Assembly: GCF_900110645.1 (NCBI RefSeq)
Contig: NZ_FOFB01000022.1
Span: forward strand, 1 to 64,000
Source of the DNA: Neolewinella agarilytica
GTDB lineage: Bacteria; Bacteroidota; Bacteroidia; Chitinophagales; Saprospiraceae
Direction of reading: 5' to 3'
Length of the DNA: 64,000 nucleotides
Position numbers and translations under genes: made by a program. The notes beneath the pieces are model-generated. The model saw nothing but the letters and a program-made list of their open reading frames with translations. It was not told the DNA's origin and searched no databases. Position 1 is the first letter of the stretch. Every line of letters begins with the position of its first letter. This document shows, one piece after another, positions 1-7,659 of this stretch.

Positions 1-87
1 AAGAAGTCACTACCAGAAGGAGTAAGTTACGGTATTTGGGACGTAGCTTTTCGTCCTCACTGTAACCTGAAACAAAGATATGAGTAG
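1..87 (+). CDS. C-terminal tail of an unidentified protein (partial)
   Basis: An open frame runs from the first base to a TAG stop at 85-87 and encodes 28 residues ending NLKQRYE. The gene's start lies outside the window. The composition is protein-like (GIWDVAF then RPHC), but I recognise no family. The large inverted repeat starts 11 bases after this stop, so the two may be linked. It could equally be a chance open frame. Confidence 0.3.
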   Translation, partial: KKSLPEGVSYGIWDVAFRPHCNLKQRYE

Positions 88-97
88 CAAAACCCCT

Positions 98-294
98 GGC
101 CTGTATCACTGGCTTATCGGTAGAACGAAACAAAAGAGCCTACGAAAGGGCCAACTCGCAGCACAACCTGTTTTTCAGGCAAAGCTGTGGGGCTAGCGAT
201 CTCTTGTGGGAACAGCTTGGGTTGGGTGTATGCTCAAACAGCCCTTCCGCTTAACGGCCCTTTTGCTCCGTTCTACCGGCCAGTGATAAGGGCC
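98..294. repeat. 197-nt long inverted repeat / structured element
   Basis: The arms are 98-152 and 241-294. Read inward, both contain TATCACTGGC, CGGTAGAACG, CAAAAG and AAGGGC in the same order with small bulges. The 88-nt interior holds a second pairing (AAGCTGT near 183 with ACAGCTT near 212) and a small CCTG-T5-CAGG hairpin. It is too long for a simple terminator. It could be a structured small RNA, a leader or attenuator, or a MITE-like remnant. The rest of 1-575 shows no gene apart from the short tail at 1-87. Confidence 0.6.
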
Positions 295-501
295 GTCCAC
301 TGAAAGGCAATGGGCTTTGGGTTTCATTCAAGGCTACTTTCATGCGAAGAAAATACATAGTTTTGAATGTTAGGAGCCCAAATCTTGTGGGCATTGCACC
401 ATTTTTAGCTTCTGGCAGTGCGTTAAAAATGAGCGCGTTGTCGACAGTTTGCCCCTGCTTCCCATTTCCCGATTAGACACCGGTTCAGCCAAAGAATTTT
501 G

Positions 502-523
502 CTTCTTTTCTTCTGAAAAGAAG
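502..523 (-). terminator. Candidate hairpin terminator of the 576-1301 gene
   Basis: CTTCTTTTC and GAAAAGAAG form a 9-bp stem with a 4-nt loop, about 50 bases past the stop of the minus-strand gene. The sequence that follows on the minus strand is A/T-rich but not a clean T-run, so the terminator call is weak. Confidence 0.35.
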
Positions 524-575
524 GAGCTAGGGCTATGCAAGAATCTGGGATAAGGCTATTCAATCCCTACGGGGT

Positions 576-1301
576 CTACTTCCGCAACGACCAAACCTCA
601 TGCACCGGATCTCCCTTACTGCTGAGTCCTTTGTGAATCCAGTCTTTGCTGAAGAGCTTAAAGTCAAAGCTTAGCTGCTTGCCCACCCGATTGATATCCC
701 GGCTGAAGAATTCGATCTTTTCGATGTACAGGCCGGCTTCATTGGTGGTGTAGCTTCCGCCACCGGTAGCGATGAATTTTTTCTTGGCGGTATCGAAGGC
801 AATCCACTGAAAGCGGGAGCCGGAGAGAATTTTCATGGTTTTGCGGGGGCCGTTGATGCGGGAGGAAAGGTCCTGCATTTTGCCGTCCCGCTTACGGCCG
901 GTGATTTGCCAGGCACCGGCGAGGGCACCGCCGGTGTTATCGTCTACCCGGGTCCAGAATTTGTCGTTGTTGAAGATGAGCATGCTCCCGGTGACTTTAT
1001 AGGGCATGGTGTTAACGCCTCCTACTTTAGTGGAATCCGAGGAATCATATTCATACGTTATGCTGAAGTTGTCCCAGTCCGCCCGCCAGCTTCCGCCCAG
1101 AGTGGCGATGAATTCGCCACTTTCGGGGTGATAGGCCACCATGCTCATATAGCCTTCCGCAATGGTCATGCTCAGCCGGGAGGTGCGTCCCTGTCCGTCG
1201 ATGAAAGTAGATTCCCAGGCACCAAGCAGCTCCTTAGCGGAGGATTGTGCCTGTACACTAAGACCAATGGAGAGGAAGAGTAGAAGAAAAAGGTTGCGCA
1301 T
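576..1301 (-). CDS. Secreted protein with two lipocalin-like repeats
   Basis: The protein is 241 residues and starts at MRNLFLLLFL, a clear Sec signal peptide ending near VQAQ. An in-frame upstream ATG at 1406 would place 35 non-signal-like residues ahead of it and overlaps the promoter, so I reject it. The mature part holds two related modules: the first begins LLGAWES and ends FIATLGGSW, the second begins LAGAWQI and ends FIATGGGSYT. Both resemble the small lipocalin-like secreted proteins common in Bacteroidota (DUF4488-type, by resemblance). The protein is probably periplasmic or surface-exposed; its ligand is unknown. It appears monocistronic. Confidence 0.75.
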   Translation of the reverse strand: MRNLFLLLFLSIGLSVQAQSSAKELLGAWESTFIDGQGRTSRLSMTIAEGYMSMVAYHPESGEFIATLGGSWRADWDNFSITYEYDSSDSTKVGGVNTMPYKVTGSMLIFNNDKFWTRVDDNTGGALAGAWQITGRKRDGKMQDLSSRINGPRKTMKILSGSRFQWIAFDTAKKKFIATGGGSYTTNEAGLYIEKIEFFSRDINRVGKQLSFDFKLFSKDWIHKGLSSKGDPVHEVWSLRK

Positions 1302-1372
1302 AGAACGGTAGGGTTGAATTGGCTGAAAACTGTTGGCTGAGTGTTTTTGGAAAGCGAAAAAATCAGCTTCTG

Positions 1373-1380
1373 CAAAGATA
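1373..1380 (-). promoter_or_regulatory. -7 box for the 576-1301 gene
   Basis: The minus strand reads TATCTTTG, a full match to the Bacteroidota -7 consensus TAnnTTTG. It lies about 70 bases upstream of the chosen start codon and supports the start at 1301. Confidence 0.55.
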
Positions 1381-1425
1381 CCAACTGCTACAGAACGTAA
1401 AATCATTGCTTTTATTAAGCCTCCA

Positions 1426-1446
1426 TTGCACCTGCGTGCATCGCCC
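1426..1446 (-). repeat. Dispersed repeat, single end
   Basis: TTGCACCTGCGTGCATCGCCC matches one end of the dispersed family (consensus TTGCACCTGCGTCCGCGCCC) with a few changes at the outer side. No partner end is visible nearby. It lies just upstream of the TATATTTG box, and its TTG could act as the -33 element. Confidence 0.6.
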
Positions 1447-1450
1447 TCAC

Positions 1451-1458
1451 TATATTTG
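1451..1458 (+). promoter_or_regulatory. -7 box upstream of the Nudix-like gene
   Basis: TATATTTG matches TAnnTTTG exactly, and a TTG at 1426-1428 lies 22 bases upstream as a possible -33 element. The downstream gene starts at 1549, giving a leader of roughly 85 nt. Confidence 0.5.
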
Positions 1459-1548
1459 TGTGGTGAACGATTCTTCTGAAGTGACGTTACACCACCATGG
1501 GACAGATCATTTCGGTGAAGGGAGTTGTCCTGAAAAAGAAATTACCCT

Positions 1549-1935
1549 ATGGGTTTACGTAAGAAAGCCAACCTCATTATTTATCGGTTTCGGGAACGGG
1601 GTCTTGAAGTATTTATGCTCAAGCAATCCAACGAATGGGGCTTACCCGGCGGGGATGTAAACCCTGACTGTGATAACGAACTCATTGAACTCGAACCCAG
1701 TAAGGACAAGGAAGAAGCCTTCGCCATCGAAGGCGACTGGCACGAGATTCCTTCTTTAAAGCAAATGCTTTTTGAGGAATCCAGCGAATTGGCCGAGCGA
1801 TTCAAGGACATAGAGAAAGGAAGCTTTATGACCATTAAGGAGGCCCTTAAGAGTCACCTTAGCCCCGGTCAGGTGGAGTTCCTCAGAGAACTGAGAGACG
1901 TGATTACGGATCGTAACTCCGTTCGGGACATTTAG
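1549..1935 (+). CDS. Degenerate Nudix-fold protein
   Basis: The protein has 128 residues. The N-terminus (KANLIIYRFRERGLEVFML then NEWGLPGG) is the start of a Nudix domain, with the expected W-x-L-P-G-G before the Nudix box. The box itself (G-x5-E-x7-REUxEExGU) is not present: an acidic stretch (NELIELEPSKDKEE) follows, with no REXXEE. It is therefore probably not an active pyrophosphohydrolase and may bind a nucleotide or partner. It lies upstream of purL but has its own promoter-like box. Confidence 0.6.
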   Translation: MGLRKKANLIIYRFRERGLEVFMLKQSNEWGLPGGDVNPDCDNELIELEPSKDKEEAFAIEGDWHEIPSLKQMLFEESSELAERFKDIEKGSFMTIKEALKSHLSPGQVEFLRELRDVITDRNSVRDI

Positions 1936-2022
1936 CGCTACTTTACCGCTGTTTTTATTGGTCAGTTTCTTCTTTCGAAGAAAACACTTGTGTGATACTA
2001 TCACTCTATCACACTCGCATAC

Positions 2023-2030
2023 TATCTTTG
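2023..2030 (+). promoter_or_regulatory. -7 box for purL
   Basis: TATCTTTG matches TAnnTTTG and lies 25 bases before the purL ATG, predicting a leader of under 20 nt. No good TTG -33 element is visible at the usual distance. Confidence 0.5.
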
Positions 2031-2055
2031 CCGCTTACCCAAAATTCCCTCCATC

Positions 2056-4296
2056 ATGGCGGCAGCCAATGACGTAAAAGTCGACGTAGAAGTAGCAAAA
2101 AATCTCGGTTTAACCGCTGATGAATTTGATAAGATCATTGAAATCATGGGCCGGACGCCTAACTTCAATGAACTCAGCATATTCTCGGTCATGTGGTCTG
2201 AGCACTGTTCCTACAAAAACTCCATTATGTGGCTCAAAACCCTTCCCCGGGATGGTGAGCGACTGCTCGTGGAAGCGGGAGAGGAAAATGCTGGTCTGGT
2301 AGACATTGGCGGTGGATTAGCCTGTGCTTTCAAAATTGAGAGCCACAACCACCCCTCGGCCATTGAGCCCTACCAGGGAGCTGCTACGGGGGTAGGTGGT
2401 ATTCACCGCGACATTTTCACCATGGGCGCCCGCCCCATCGCTTCGCTGAACAGCCTCCGCTTCGGGGATCCTGAATTGCCCCACACCAAGCATTTGGTCG
2501 CTGGCGTCGTGAAGGGAATCGGTGATTACGGCAACTGTTTCGGTGTACCCGTTGTGGGCGGGGAAGTATACTTTCACCCAAGCTATAACCAGAATATTCT
2601 GGTGAATGCAATGTCAGTCGGCGTTGTAAAGCACGGCGAAACGGTTAGTGCTGCTGCTGACGGACCGGGCAACCCGGTCTTCATCGTCGGCTCTGCAACG
2701 GGCAAAGACGGTATTCACGGAGCAACTTTTGCTTCCGCTGACCTCACAGAAGATAGTGCGGACGATCTGCCCGCCGTTCAGGTAGGCGACCCTTTTCAGG
2801 AAAAACTGTTGCTGGAAGCCAGCCTCGAAGTCATCCAGACGGGGGCCGTAGTCGGTATGCAGGATATGGGCGCAGCGGGTATCACCTGTTCTACATCGGA
2901 AATGTCCGCTAAGTCCGGTACAGGTATGCGGATCGACCTGGACAAAGTTCCTACACGGCAGGCCGATATGAAGCCCTGGGAAATTCTGCTGAGCGAAAGC
3001 CAGGAGCGGATGTTGATCGTCTGTAAGAAAGGAATGGAAAAAGAGCTCCTGGCCGTATTTGATAAGTGGGACCTGGAGTGTGAAGAAATTGGCGAAGTAA
3101 CCGATACGGGCCGGCTACACTTTTACGCTGGCGGCGAGCTAGTGGCAGATGTTCCTTCGGAGCCACTCGTCCTTGGTGGCGGGGCTCCCGTCTATGAGCG
3201 GGAAACAGCACGACCTAAGTACTTTGATGAAATCGAAGCCTTCTCCATGGACGCAGTTCCCGTTCCGGAGAATATGCAGGAGGCGGCCAGAAAGACTTTC
3301 CTTTCTCCCAGCCTGGTTTCCAAGCAATGGGTAACGGATCAATATGACGGTACGGTACGGACGAACAGCATGTCCACAAACAAGCCGTCTGATGCCGCAC
3401 TCGTTCGGGTGAAGGGGACGGACAAAGCGCTGGCCGTAACGACGGACTGTAACTCCGCCTACGTCTACGCTGACCCCTATAAAGGAGCCATGATTGCTGT
3501 GGCTGAAGCTGCCCGAAACATTGTTTGCTCCGGCGGAGAGCCCGTAGCGATCACGAACTGTCTCAATTTCGGCAACCCCTACAACCCGGAAGCTTTTTAC
3601 CAGTTCGTCAATGCGATCAAAGGAATGGGAGAAGCCTGCCGCGCTTTTGGTACGCCGGTTACCGGAGGTAACGTTAGCTTCTATAACCAATCACAGTATG
3701 AAGGTGGCCGCATTGAGCCGGTTTATCCAACGCCTACGATTGGGATGTTGGGCGTAGTGGAAAACCTGAAACGGACCATGACGCTTGATTTCAAGGATCA
3801 GGGAGACGTCATCTACCTCATTGGAGACAGCCATGATGACATTGCCTCCAGTGAATACCTGCGCAGAGTACATGGTATTGAGAAAAGCCCGGTTCCTCAT
3901 TTTGAGTTAGAGGAAGAGCAAGAGCTGCAGAAGGCAATTGCCGGCCTTATTCAGGGTAAGATGATAAAGTCTGCCCACGATGTTTCTGACGGTGGCCTTT
4001 TCCAGAGCCTTGTGGAGTCCGCGATTGAAGGTGGGCATGGCTTCCGTATCGATACGGACCCCGCTTTCCGTAAGGATGCCTTCCTTTTCGGCGAAAGCCA
4101 GAGCAGGGTAGTGGTAACGGCGGATGAGTCAGAATCAGCACGGCTGGAAGACTACCTGCGTGATCAGGGAGTCGGGGTGCATGTTCTGGGCCGGGTAACC
4201 GGTATTGACCTGATCGTTGATGACGAAAACTGGGGTGACCTTTCCGAGTGGATGGTAATGCACGAGTTAACGCTCGGAGCTATTCTGGAAGCTTAG
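2056..4296 (+). CDS. purL: Phosphoribosylformylglycinamidine synthase subunit PurL
   Basis: The 746-residue protein is the stand-alone small PurL form, which uses ATP and ammonia delivered by PurQ/PurS to convert FGAR to FGAM in de novo purine synthesis. Diagnostic motifs include WSEHCSYKNS at residues 47-56, the nucleotide-binding ESHNHPSAIEPYQGAATGVGG region at about 95-115, and the later PVTGGNVSFYN and SDGG motifs of the second AIRS-like half. The length is normal for the small form, so purQ and purS should be elsewhere. It has its own -7 box and no co-directional partner within 200 bases. The protein is cytoplasmic. Confidence 0.96.
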   Translation: MAAANDVKVDVEVAKNLGLTADEFDKIIEIMGRTPNFNELSIFSVMWSEHCSYKNSIMWLKTLPRDGERLLVEAGEENAGLVDIGGGLACAFKIESHNHPSAIEPYQGAATGVGGIHRDIFTMGARPIASLNSLRFGDPELPHTKHLVAGVVKGIGDYGNCFGVPVVGGEVYFHPSYNQNILVNAMSVGVVKHGETVSAAADGPGNPVFIVGSATGKDGIHGATFASADLTEDSADDLPAVQVGDPFQEKLLLEASLEVIQTGAVVGMQDMGAAGITCSTSEMSAKSGTGMRIDLDKVPTRQADMKPWEILLSESQERMLIVCKKGMEKELLAVFDKWDLECEEIGEVTDTGRLHFYAGGELVADVPSEPLVLGGGAPVYERETARPKYFDEIEAFSMDAVPVPENMQEAARKTFLSPSLVSKQWVTDQYDGTVRTNSMSTNKPSDAALVRVKGTDKALAVTTDCNSAYVYADPYKGAMIAVAEAARNIVCSGGEPVAITNCLNFGNPYNPEAFYQFVNAIKGMGEACRAFGTPVTGGNVSFYNQSQYEGGRIEPVYPTPTIGMLGVVENLKRTMTLDFKDQGDVIYLIGDSHDDIASSEYLRRVHGIEKSPVPHFELEEEQELQKAIAGLIQGKMIKSAHDVSDGGLFQSLVESAIEGGHGFRIDTDPAFRKDAFLFGESQSRVVVTADESESARLEDYLRDQGVGVHVLGRVTGIDLIVDDENWGDLSEWMVMHELTLGAILEA

Positions 4297-4366
4297 TTGA
4301 AGAGGGCTCTGAAGTAGAAGATTTACCAATATCGGCCAGGTATGGCGCGACTACTTCGACAGGTTT

Positions 4367-4387
4367 AGCGCGGACGCAGGTGCAGTG
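4367..4387 (+). repeat. Dispersed repeat, single end
   Basis: AGCGCGGACGCAGGTGCAGTG is nearly identical to the family end GGGCGCGGACGCAGGTGCA. It lies 70 bases after the purL stop, and no inverted partner is visible before the next gene. Confidence 0.7.
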
Positions 4388-4443
4388 AAAGTTGTAAAGC
4401 AAATGTTAACGGCTGTAATCAGCTGCTTTTCTAAAAACTACAC

Positions 4444-4475
4444 TTGTCGTTTACGGACAAAACGCCCTATCTTCG
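4444..4475 (+). promoter_or_regulatory. Promoter of the TlpA-like gene
   Basis: TTG at 4444-4446 and TATCTTCG at 4468-4475 are separated by 21 bases, matching the Bacteroidota -33/-7 layout with one change in the -7 box. The start codon is 57 bases downstream. Confidence 0.5.
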
Positions 4476-4532
4476 CATTGTAAAACAACAATTCAGGCCT
4501 GACAAGCCTTCCCCAAAGGAAATCTTGATTCC

Positions 4533-5639
4533 ATGAAGACAATTAATTATATCTGCGGATTCTTATTCGCATTTGCCTTACTCTCTTGTAATGCGGAACC
4601 GGAAGGAACGCTCATCCGTGGTGAAGTTCCCGATGCAGCCAACCTGAAGGTGTACCTGGATAAAGTATCCATTAACGGTGCTAACGAAGTACTGGCTAAT
4701 GGCCCGATTGATGAGGGCGGTAGCTTTGCTCTTGGTTTCGTTGAGGGGCTGGATGCTGGTGTTTATCAACTTCGCATCGGTGCTCAAAAAGCGCTGCTTT
4801 CTCTGGAGGAAGGAGATGGAGTTGTTGACCTGAACGGTACGCTTACCAGCTTTGCTGATTACAGCTTTGACATTTCAGGCTCGGCTTCTTCTGAGGAAAT
4901 GGTGGCTACCATGAAGCAACTTCGTGCGGGCGGCATCAAAATTGAAGACCTGCAGAAGATTGTTGAAGACACCAAAAACCCGCGTACGGCCGCTTTCATT
5001 GCCTTTAACTCATTGTCTCGTGCAGGTGCACAAGGTATTCCGGTTCATAAGGCCGCGCTGGCTCGTTTGGACAATACCGACCCCATGAAAGCTACCTATG
5101 CCAGCTTCGTGAATGGCCTGGAGCAGCAACTGGCTATGCAGAAGAGCCAGGAGTTAATTCAGGTAGGTCAACCTGCGCCGGACATCTCAATGCCGAGCCC
5201 CGATGGCACGGTTTACTCGCTCTCTGATCTTAGGGGGAAAGTCGTCCTGTTGGACTTTTGGGCCAGCTGGTGTGGTCCTTGCCGTCGGGAGAACCCTAAC
5301 GTCGTTAAGGTGTACAACAAGTATAAAGACGACGGATTCACGATCTACAGCGTTAGCCTTGATGGACTGGACCCACGCCGGACCAACGGTATGTCTCCGG
5401 AAGACATCGCACAAGCCAATATCGGTCAGAAGAAACGCTGGACAGACGCCATCGCTAAAGACAACCTCCAGTGGCCCTACCACGTAAGCGAACTGACTAA
5501 GTGGAATTCTACTGCCGGGCAGATGTACGGTGTTCGGGGAATTCCAAAAACCTTCCTTATTGATCGCGAAGGAAAGATTGCTGCCGTCGGCTTGCGCGGG
5601 GCAGCTTCTATTGAACGGGCCCTGAAAACCGTAATTTGA
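4533..5639 (+). CDS. TlpA-family thioredoxin lipoprotein
   Basis: The protein has 368 residues. A signal peptide ends in a lipobox (ALLSCN), so it is probably a lipoprotein on the periplasmic face. Residues about 25-125 form a DUF4369-like N-terminal domain, followed by a helical linker and a C-terminal TlpA/AhpC-TSA thioredoxin domain from about 205. The redox motif WCGPC has cysteines at 247 and 250, and the cis-proline region (RGIPKTFLID) is present. Proteins of this build reduce periplasmic disulfides, often for cytochrome maturation or nutrient acquisition; the substrate cannot be told here. The gene is monocistronic, between its own promoter and a strong terminator. Confidence 0.88.
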   Translation: MKTINYICGFLFAFALLSCNAEPEGTLIRGEVPDAANLKVYLDKVSINGANEVLANGPIDEGGSFALGFVEGLDAGVYQLRIGAQKALLSLEEGDGVVDLNGTLTSFADYSFDISGSASSEEMVATMKQLRAGGIKIEDLQKIVEDTKNPRTAAFIAFNSLSRAGAQGIPVHKAALARLDNTDPMKATYASFVNGLEQQLAMQKSQELIQVGQPAPDISMPSPDGTVYSLSDLRGKVVLLDFWASWCGPCRRENPNVVKVYNKYKDDGFTIYSVSLDGLDPRRTNGMSPEDIAQANIGQKKRWTDAIAKDNLQWPYHVSELTKWNSTAGQMYGVRGIPKTFLIDREGKIAAVGLRGAASIERALKTVI

Positions 5640-5685
5640 TCTGAATCACGTGTTTCGTCTTATCAAATAGTCAGACATAAAGTAA

Positions 5686-5729
5686 GCAAGCTGGCCGGTG
5701 GGAAGTATCCCGCCGGCCAGTTTGCTTTT
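5686..5729 (+). terminator. Rho-independent terminator after the TlpA-like gene
   Basis: GCAAGCTGGCCGG pairs with CCGGCCAGTTTGC, with an inner GGG/CCC extension, followed by TTTT. It lies 47 bases past the stop codon. Confidence 0.8.
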
Positions 5730-5814
5730 GTACTGGGGCACTACTTGTCTCCGGAAAGTTAATTGCAATAAGCTTCCATTTAGTGTAGTTTGGGCAGCCT
5801 TTTCTGTGTTTTCT

Positions 5815-5825
5815 CCCCCCCCCCC
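5815..5825. other. C11 homopolymer tract
   Basis: Eleven consecutive C residues are followed by A and a T6GGG stretch, with a run of nine A residues at 5843-5851. The tract sits between two terminators in the 345-base gap 5640-5984, which otherwise holds no gene. It is a likely slippage or assembly-error site rather than a coding phase switch. Confidence 0.6.
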
Positions 5826-5849
5826 ATTTTTTGGGCCGGCACAAAAAAA

Positions 5850-5906
5850 AACGATCAGCGGACAGCATCCAGAACCGTTTTGTCTGAATGCTGTCCGCTG
5901 ATCGTT
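5850..5906. terminator. Bidirectional terminator between convergent genes
   Basis: A perfect 19-bp stem (AACGATCAGCGGACAGCAT and its complement) encloses a 19-nt loop. An A-run precedes it and AAAATTTTT follows it, so a T-run is available in both directions. It separates the TlpA-like gene from the convergent metalloprotease gene. Confidence 0.85.
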
Positions 5907-5984
5907 AAAATTTTTATTCTTTACCAGAATACATGTTCATCTCATCCAAAAATCAGGGATGAGTCATGTCACCAGTAAACAGCA

Positions 5985-7505
5985 TCAGGGGCGTACAAGC
6001 ACCCGACGCGTTACCAGCTTTTCATTGAGCCGTATGCGCAGGAAGTAAATCCCTGCAGGGAGGCCGGCAGTGGGGATGCGCTCGGAGAACCCGCTCGCCG
6101 TGACGTTCAGTTTTTCACGGGCCAGTAGTGTTCTGCCGGTAGCATCAATGAGTTCGTAGTTAAGGTCACCGCCCTGTCCAAGATCCCGGCCGTCAATACG
6201 CAATTCGCTTCCACCACCAACGGGGTTAGGCGCTACCGTGATGGCGGCATTGAGTGCTGCATCGATGGTCGCAACGGGGAATTCTCCGTTGCGGAAACGC
6301 CAGACTTCTCCGAATTCACTGTCTACCAGAAAGCGGTTGACCGGACGGACACGCCAGTAGTAACGGGATTCTGCGGCAAGCCCTTCATCAATAATGGCAA
6401 AAGTGTCAGCAACCATCAGGCTGATGCTTACCGAGCCATTGAAGTTGCTGCTACGATTTAGCTGCACGACGTAGAAATCCGCATTAGGAACGCTGTTCCA
6501 GGTTAACTGGACGAAGTCCGAGTTCGGCAGCGTAGCATTGTCTTCAGGAAGTTCCAGCTGAAGGTCGTCCACATTTGCAGCGACGGCACCAGCACCGGCT
6601 CCGTCGGCCAGGCCAATACGTCCTTCCAGATTAGTCATCATAGCTGCTTTTTGCTCCTCAGAGAAGCTGTTTACACAGCGATCATTGGCATAAGACATAA
6701 TATTGGAGGCAGGTACTGCGAAGCGAGTACTGTCGGGATCGGTAAGACTGTCCTGGTAAAAGCCCTGGTTGGTACACTGCCAGCGCTCCATCAGGTAGTC
6801 CGGAGGAGTGTCACAAAAGCCATCGGCGGCCTCTGCGCAATTGGAGCTATCTGCTTTTTCTACCGGGACGTTTCGTCCGTTGTAGAAATTAAATTCCTGA
6901 GCACGCTCGGTAAGTTCAATGTTGTCAATCAGTTCTACAGCTTCCCATCCATAAAAAGTGTGGGGCAAGCTAAAGTAGTGGCCTACTTCATGGCTCCAGG
7001 TGCGGTCTCCGGTACCCAGACAGTTTTTCCCAAGGGCAATAGCATCTCCGGAAGGGGAGTAGTAGCCACAAGCGCCTGCCGGGTTTTCCACTACGTAGGT
7101 GTTGAACTTATTGCGCACATTGTAACGACCCATCATCTGACGCCCCTGAGTGAATGTATGGTCATTGTAGGTAGAGTTGTTGATGTATTCTATATCTCCA
7201 TCAATGTAGAATTGGATGTTCATTTCTCTGAAGTCGTCATTCAGCAGCAACATTGAGGTTAGAAAGGTAGTAGGGTTGACGTATCCGCTGCCATCACTGT
7301 CACCGACAAATTTTACACTCATGGGGACGTACTGGGTCATGGCTGACTTGGGTACGGGAGGGATTTCACCAGCTTGGTACCGGATGAGCCACTCCGATTT
7401 CTCCTGCGTTAGACAATAACGATCGCCAGAAAAATTTTGTGCGGAAAGAGGTAACATAACCGTTAGAAGAAGTAGTGTTACTAATGCAAAACGAAATGAT
7501 TTCAT
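5985..7505 (-). CDS. Secreted M43-like metalloprotease with T9SS sorting domain
   Basis: The protein has 506 residues; I start it at MKSFRFALVT because the upstream ATG adds only MIY. A signal peptide ends near LSAQ. The zinc site HEVGHYFSLPH (residues 172-182) is followed by a Met-turn NIMSY (268-272), as in pappalysin-type (M43) metzincins. The usual glycine of HExxHxxGxxH is serine here. A fibronectin-III-like domain (about 310-405) precedes a type A T9SS sorting domain (about 425-506; VAPNPVGG then LPAGIYFLRI and RRVLVRP). It is expected to be exported and attached or released by T9SS. The substrate is unknown. Confidence 0.88.
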   Translation of the reverse strand: MKSFRFALVTLLLLTVMLPLSAQNFSGDRYCLTQEKSEWLIRYQAGEIPPVPKSAMTQYVPMSVKFVGDSDGSGYVNPTTFLTSMLLLNDDFREMNIQFYIDGDIEYINNSTYNDHTFTQGRQMMGRYNVRNKFNTYVVENPAGACGYYSPSGDAIALGKNCLGTGDRTWSHEVGHYFSLPHTFYGWEAVELIDNIELTERAQEFNFYNGRNVPVEKADSSNCAEAADGFCDTPPDYLMERWQCTNQGFYQDSLTDPDSTRFAVPASNIMSYANDRCVNSFSEEQKAAMMTNLEGRIGLADGAGAGAVAANVDDLQLELPEDNATLPNSDFVQLTWNSVPNADFYVVQLNRSSNFNGSVSISLMVADTFAIIDEGLAAESRYYWRVRPVNRFLVDSEFGEVWRFRNGEFPVATIDAALNAAITVAPNPVGGGSELRIDGRDLGQGGDLNYELIDATGRTLLAREKLNVTASGFSERIPTAGLPAGIYFLRIRLNEKLVTRRVLVRP

Positions 7506-7527
7506 GTATATCAAGCTTTATTCCTGC

Positions 7528-7535
7528 CAAAAGTA
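7528..7535 (-). promoter_or_regulatory. -7 box of the metalloprotease gene
   Basis: The minus strand reads TACTTTTG, a full TAnnTTTG match, about 22 bases upstream of the chosen ATG at 7505. Confidence 0.5.
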
Positions 7536-7574
7536 GTTAATGATGTCGGATGCTAGCGTCTTGTTGCCGGCATT

Positions 7575-7606
7575 TTGTCTAGTCCGACCAATTTTATCTA
7601 CTTTCG
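7575..7606 (+). promoter_or_regulatory. Promoter of mdh
   Basis: TTG at 7575-7577 and TACTTTCG at 7599-7606 are 21 bases apart. The mdh start at 7660 is 53 bases downstream. The position argues against using the upstream in-frame ATG at 7540. Confidence 0.5.
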
Positions 7607-7659
7607 TGCCACCTTATGACAAAATACCGCCTCCCGGCGGGCAAAAAGTAAGTTTATCC

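Noticed and set aside
98-294. Known structured RNAs (tmRNA, RNase P RNA, SRP RNA) for the left-end structure
   Set aside because: None of the conserved sequence blocks of these RNAs could be found; only the general shape is RNA-like.
3139-3690. 183-codon open frame antisense to purL
   Set aside because: It lies fully within a strongly conserved purL coding region and has no protein-like features.
5019-5036. GTGCAGGTGCACAAGG in the TlpA-like gene resembles the dispersed repeat core
   Set aside because: The outer GGGCGC part is missing and the bases encode an ordinary Ala-Gly-Ala segment, so this is probably chance.
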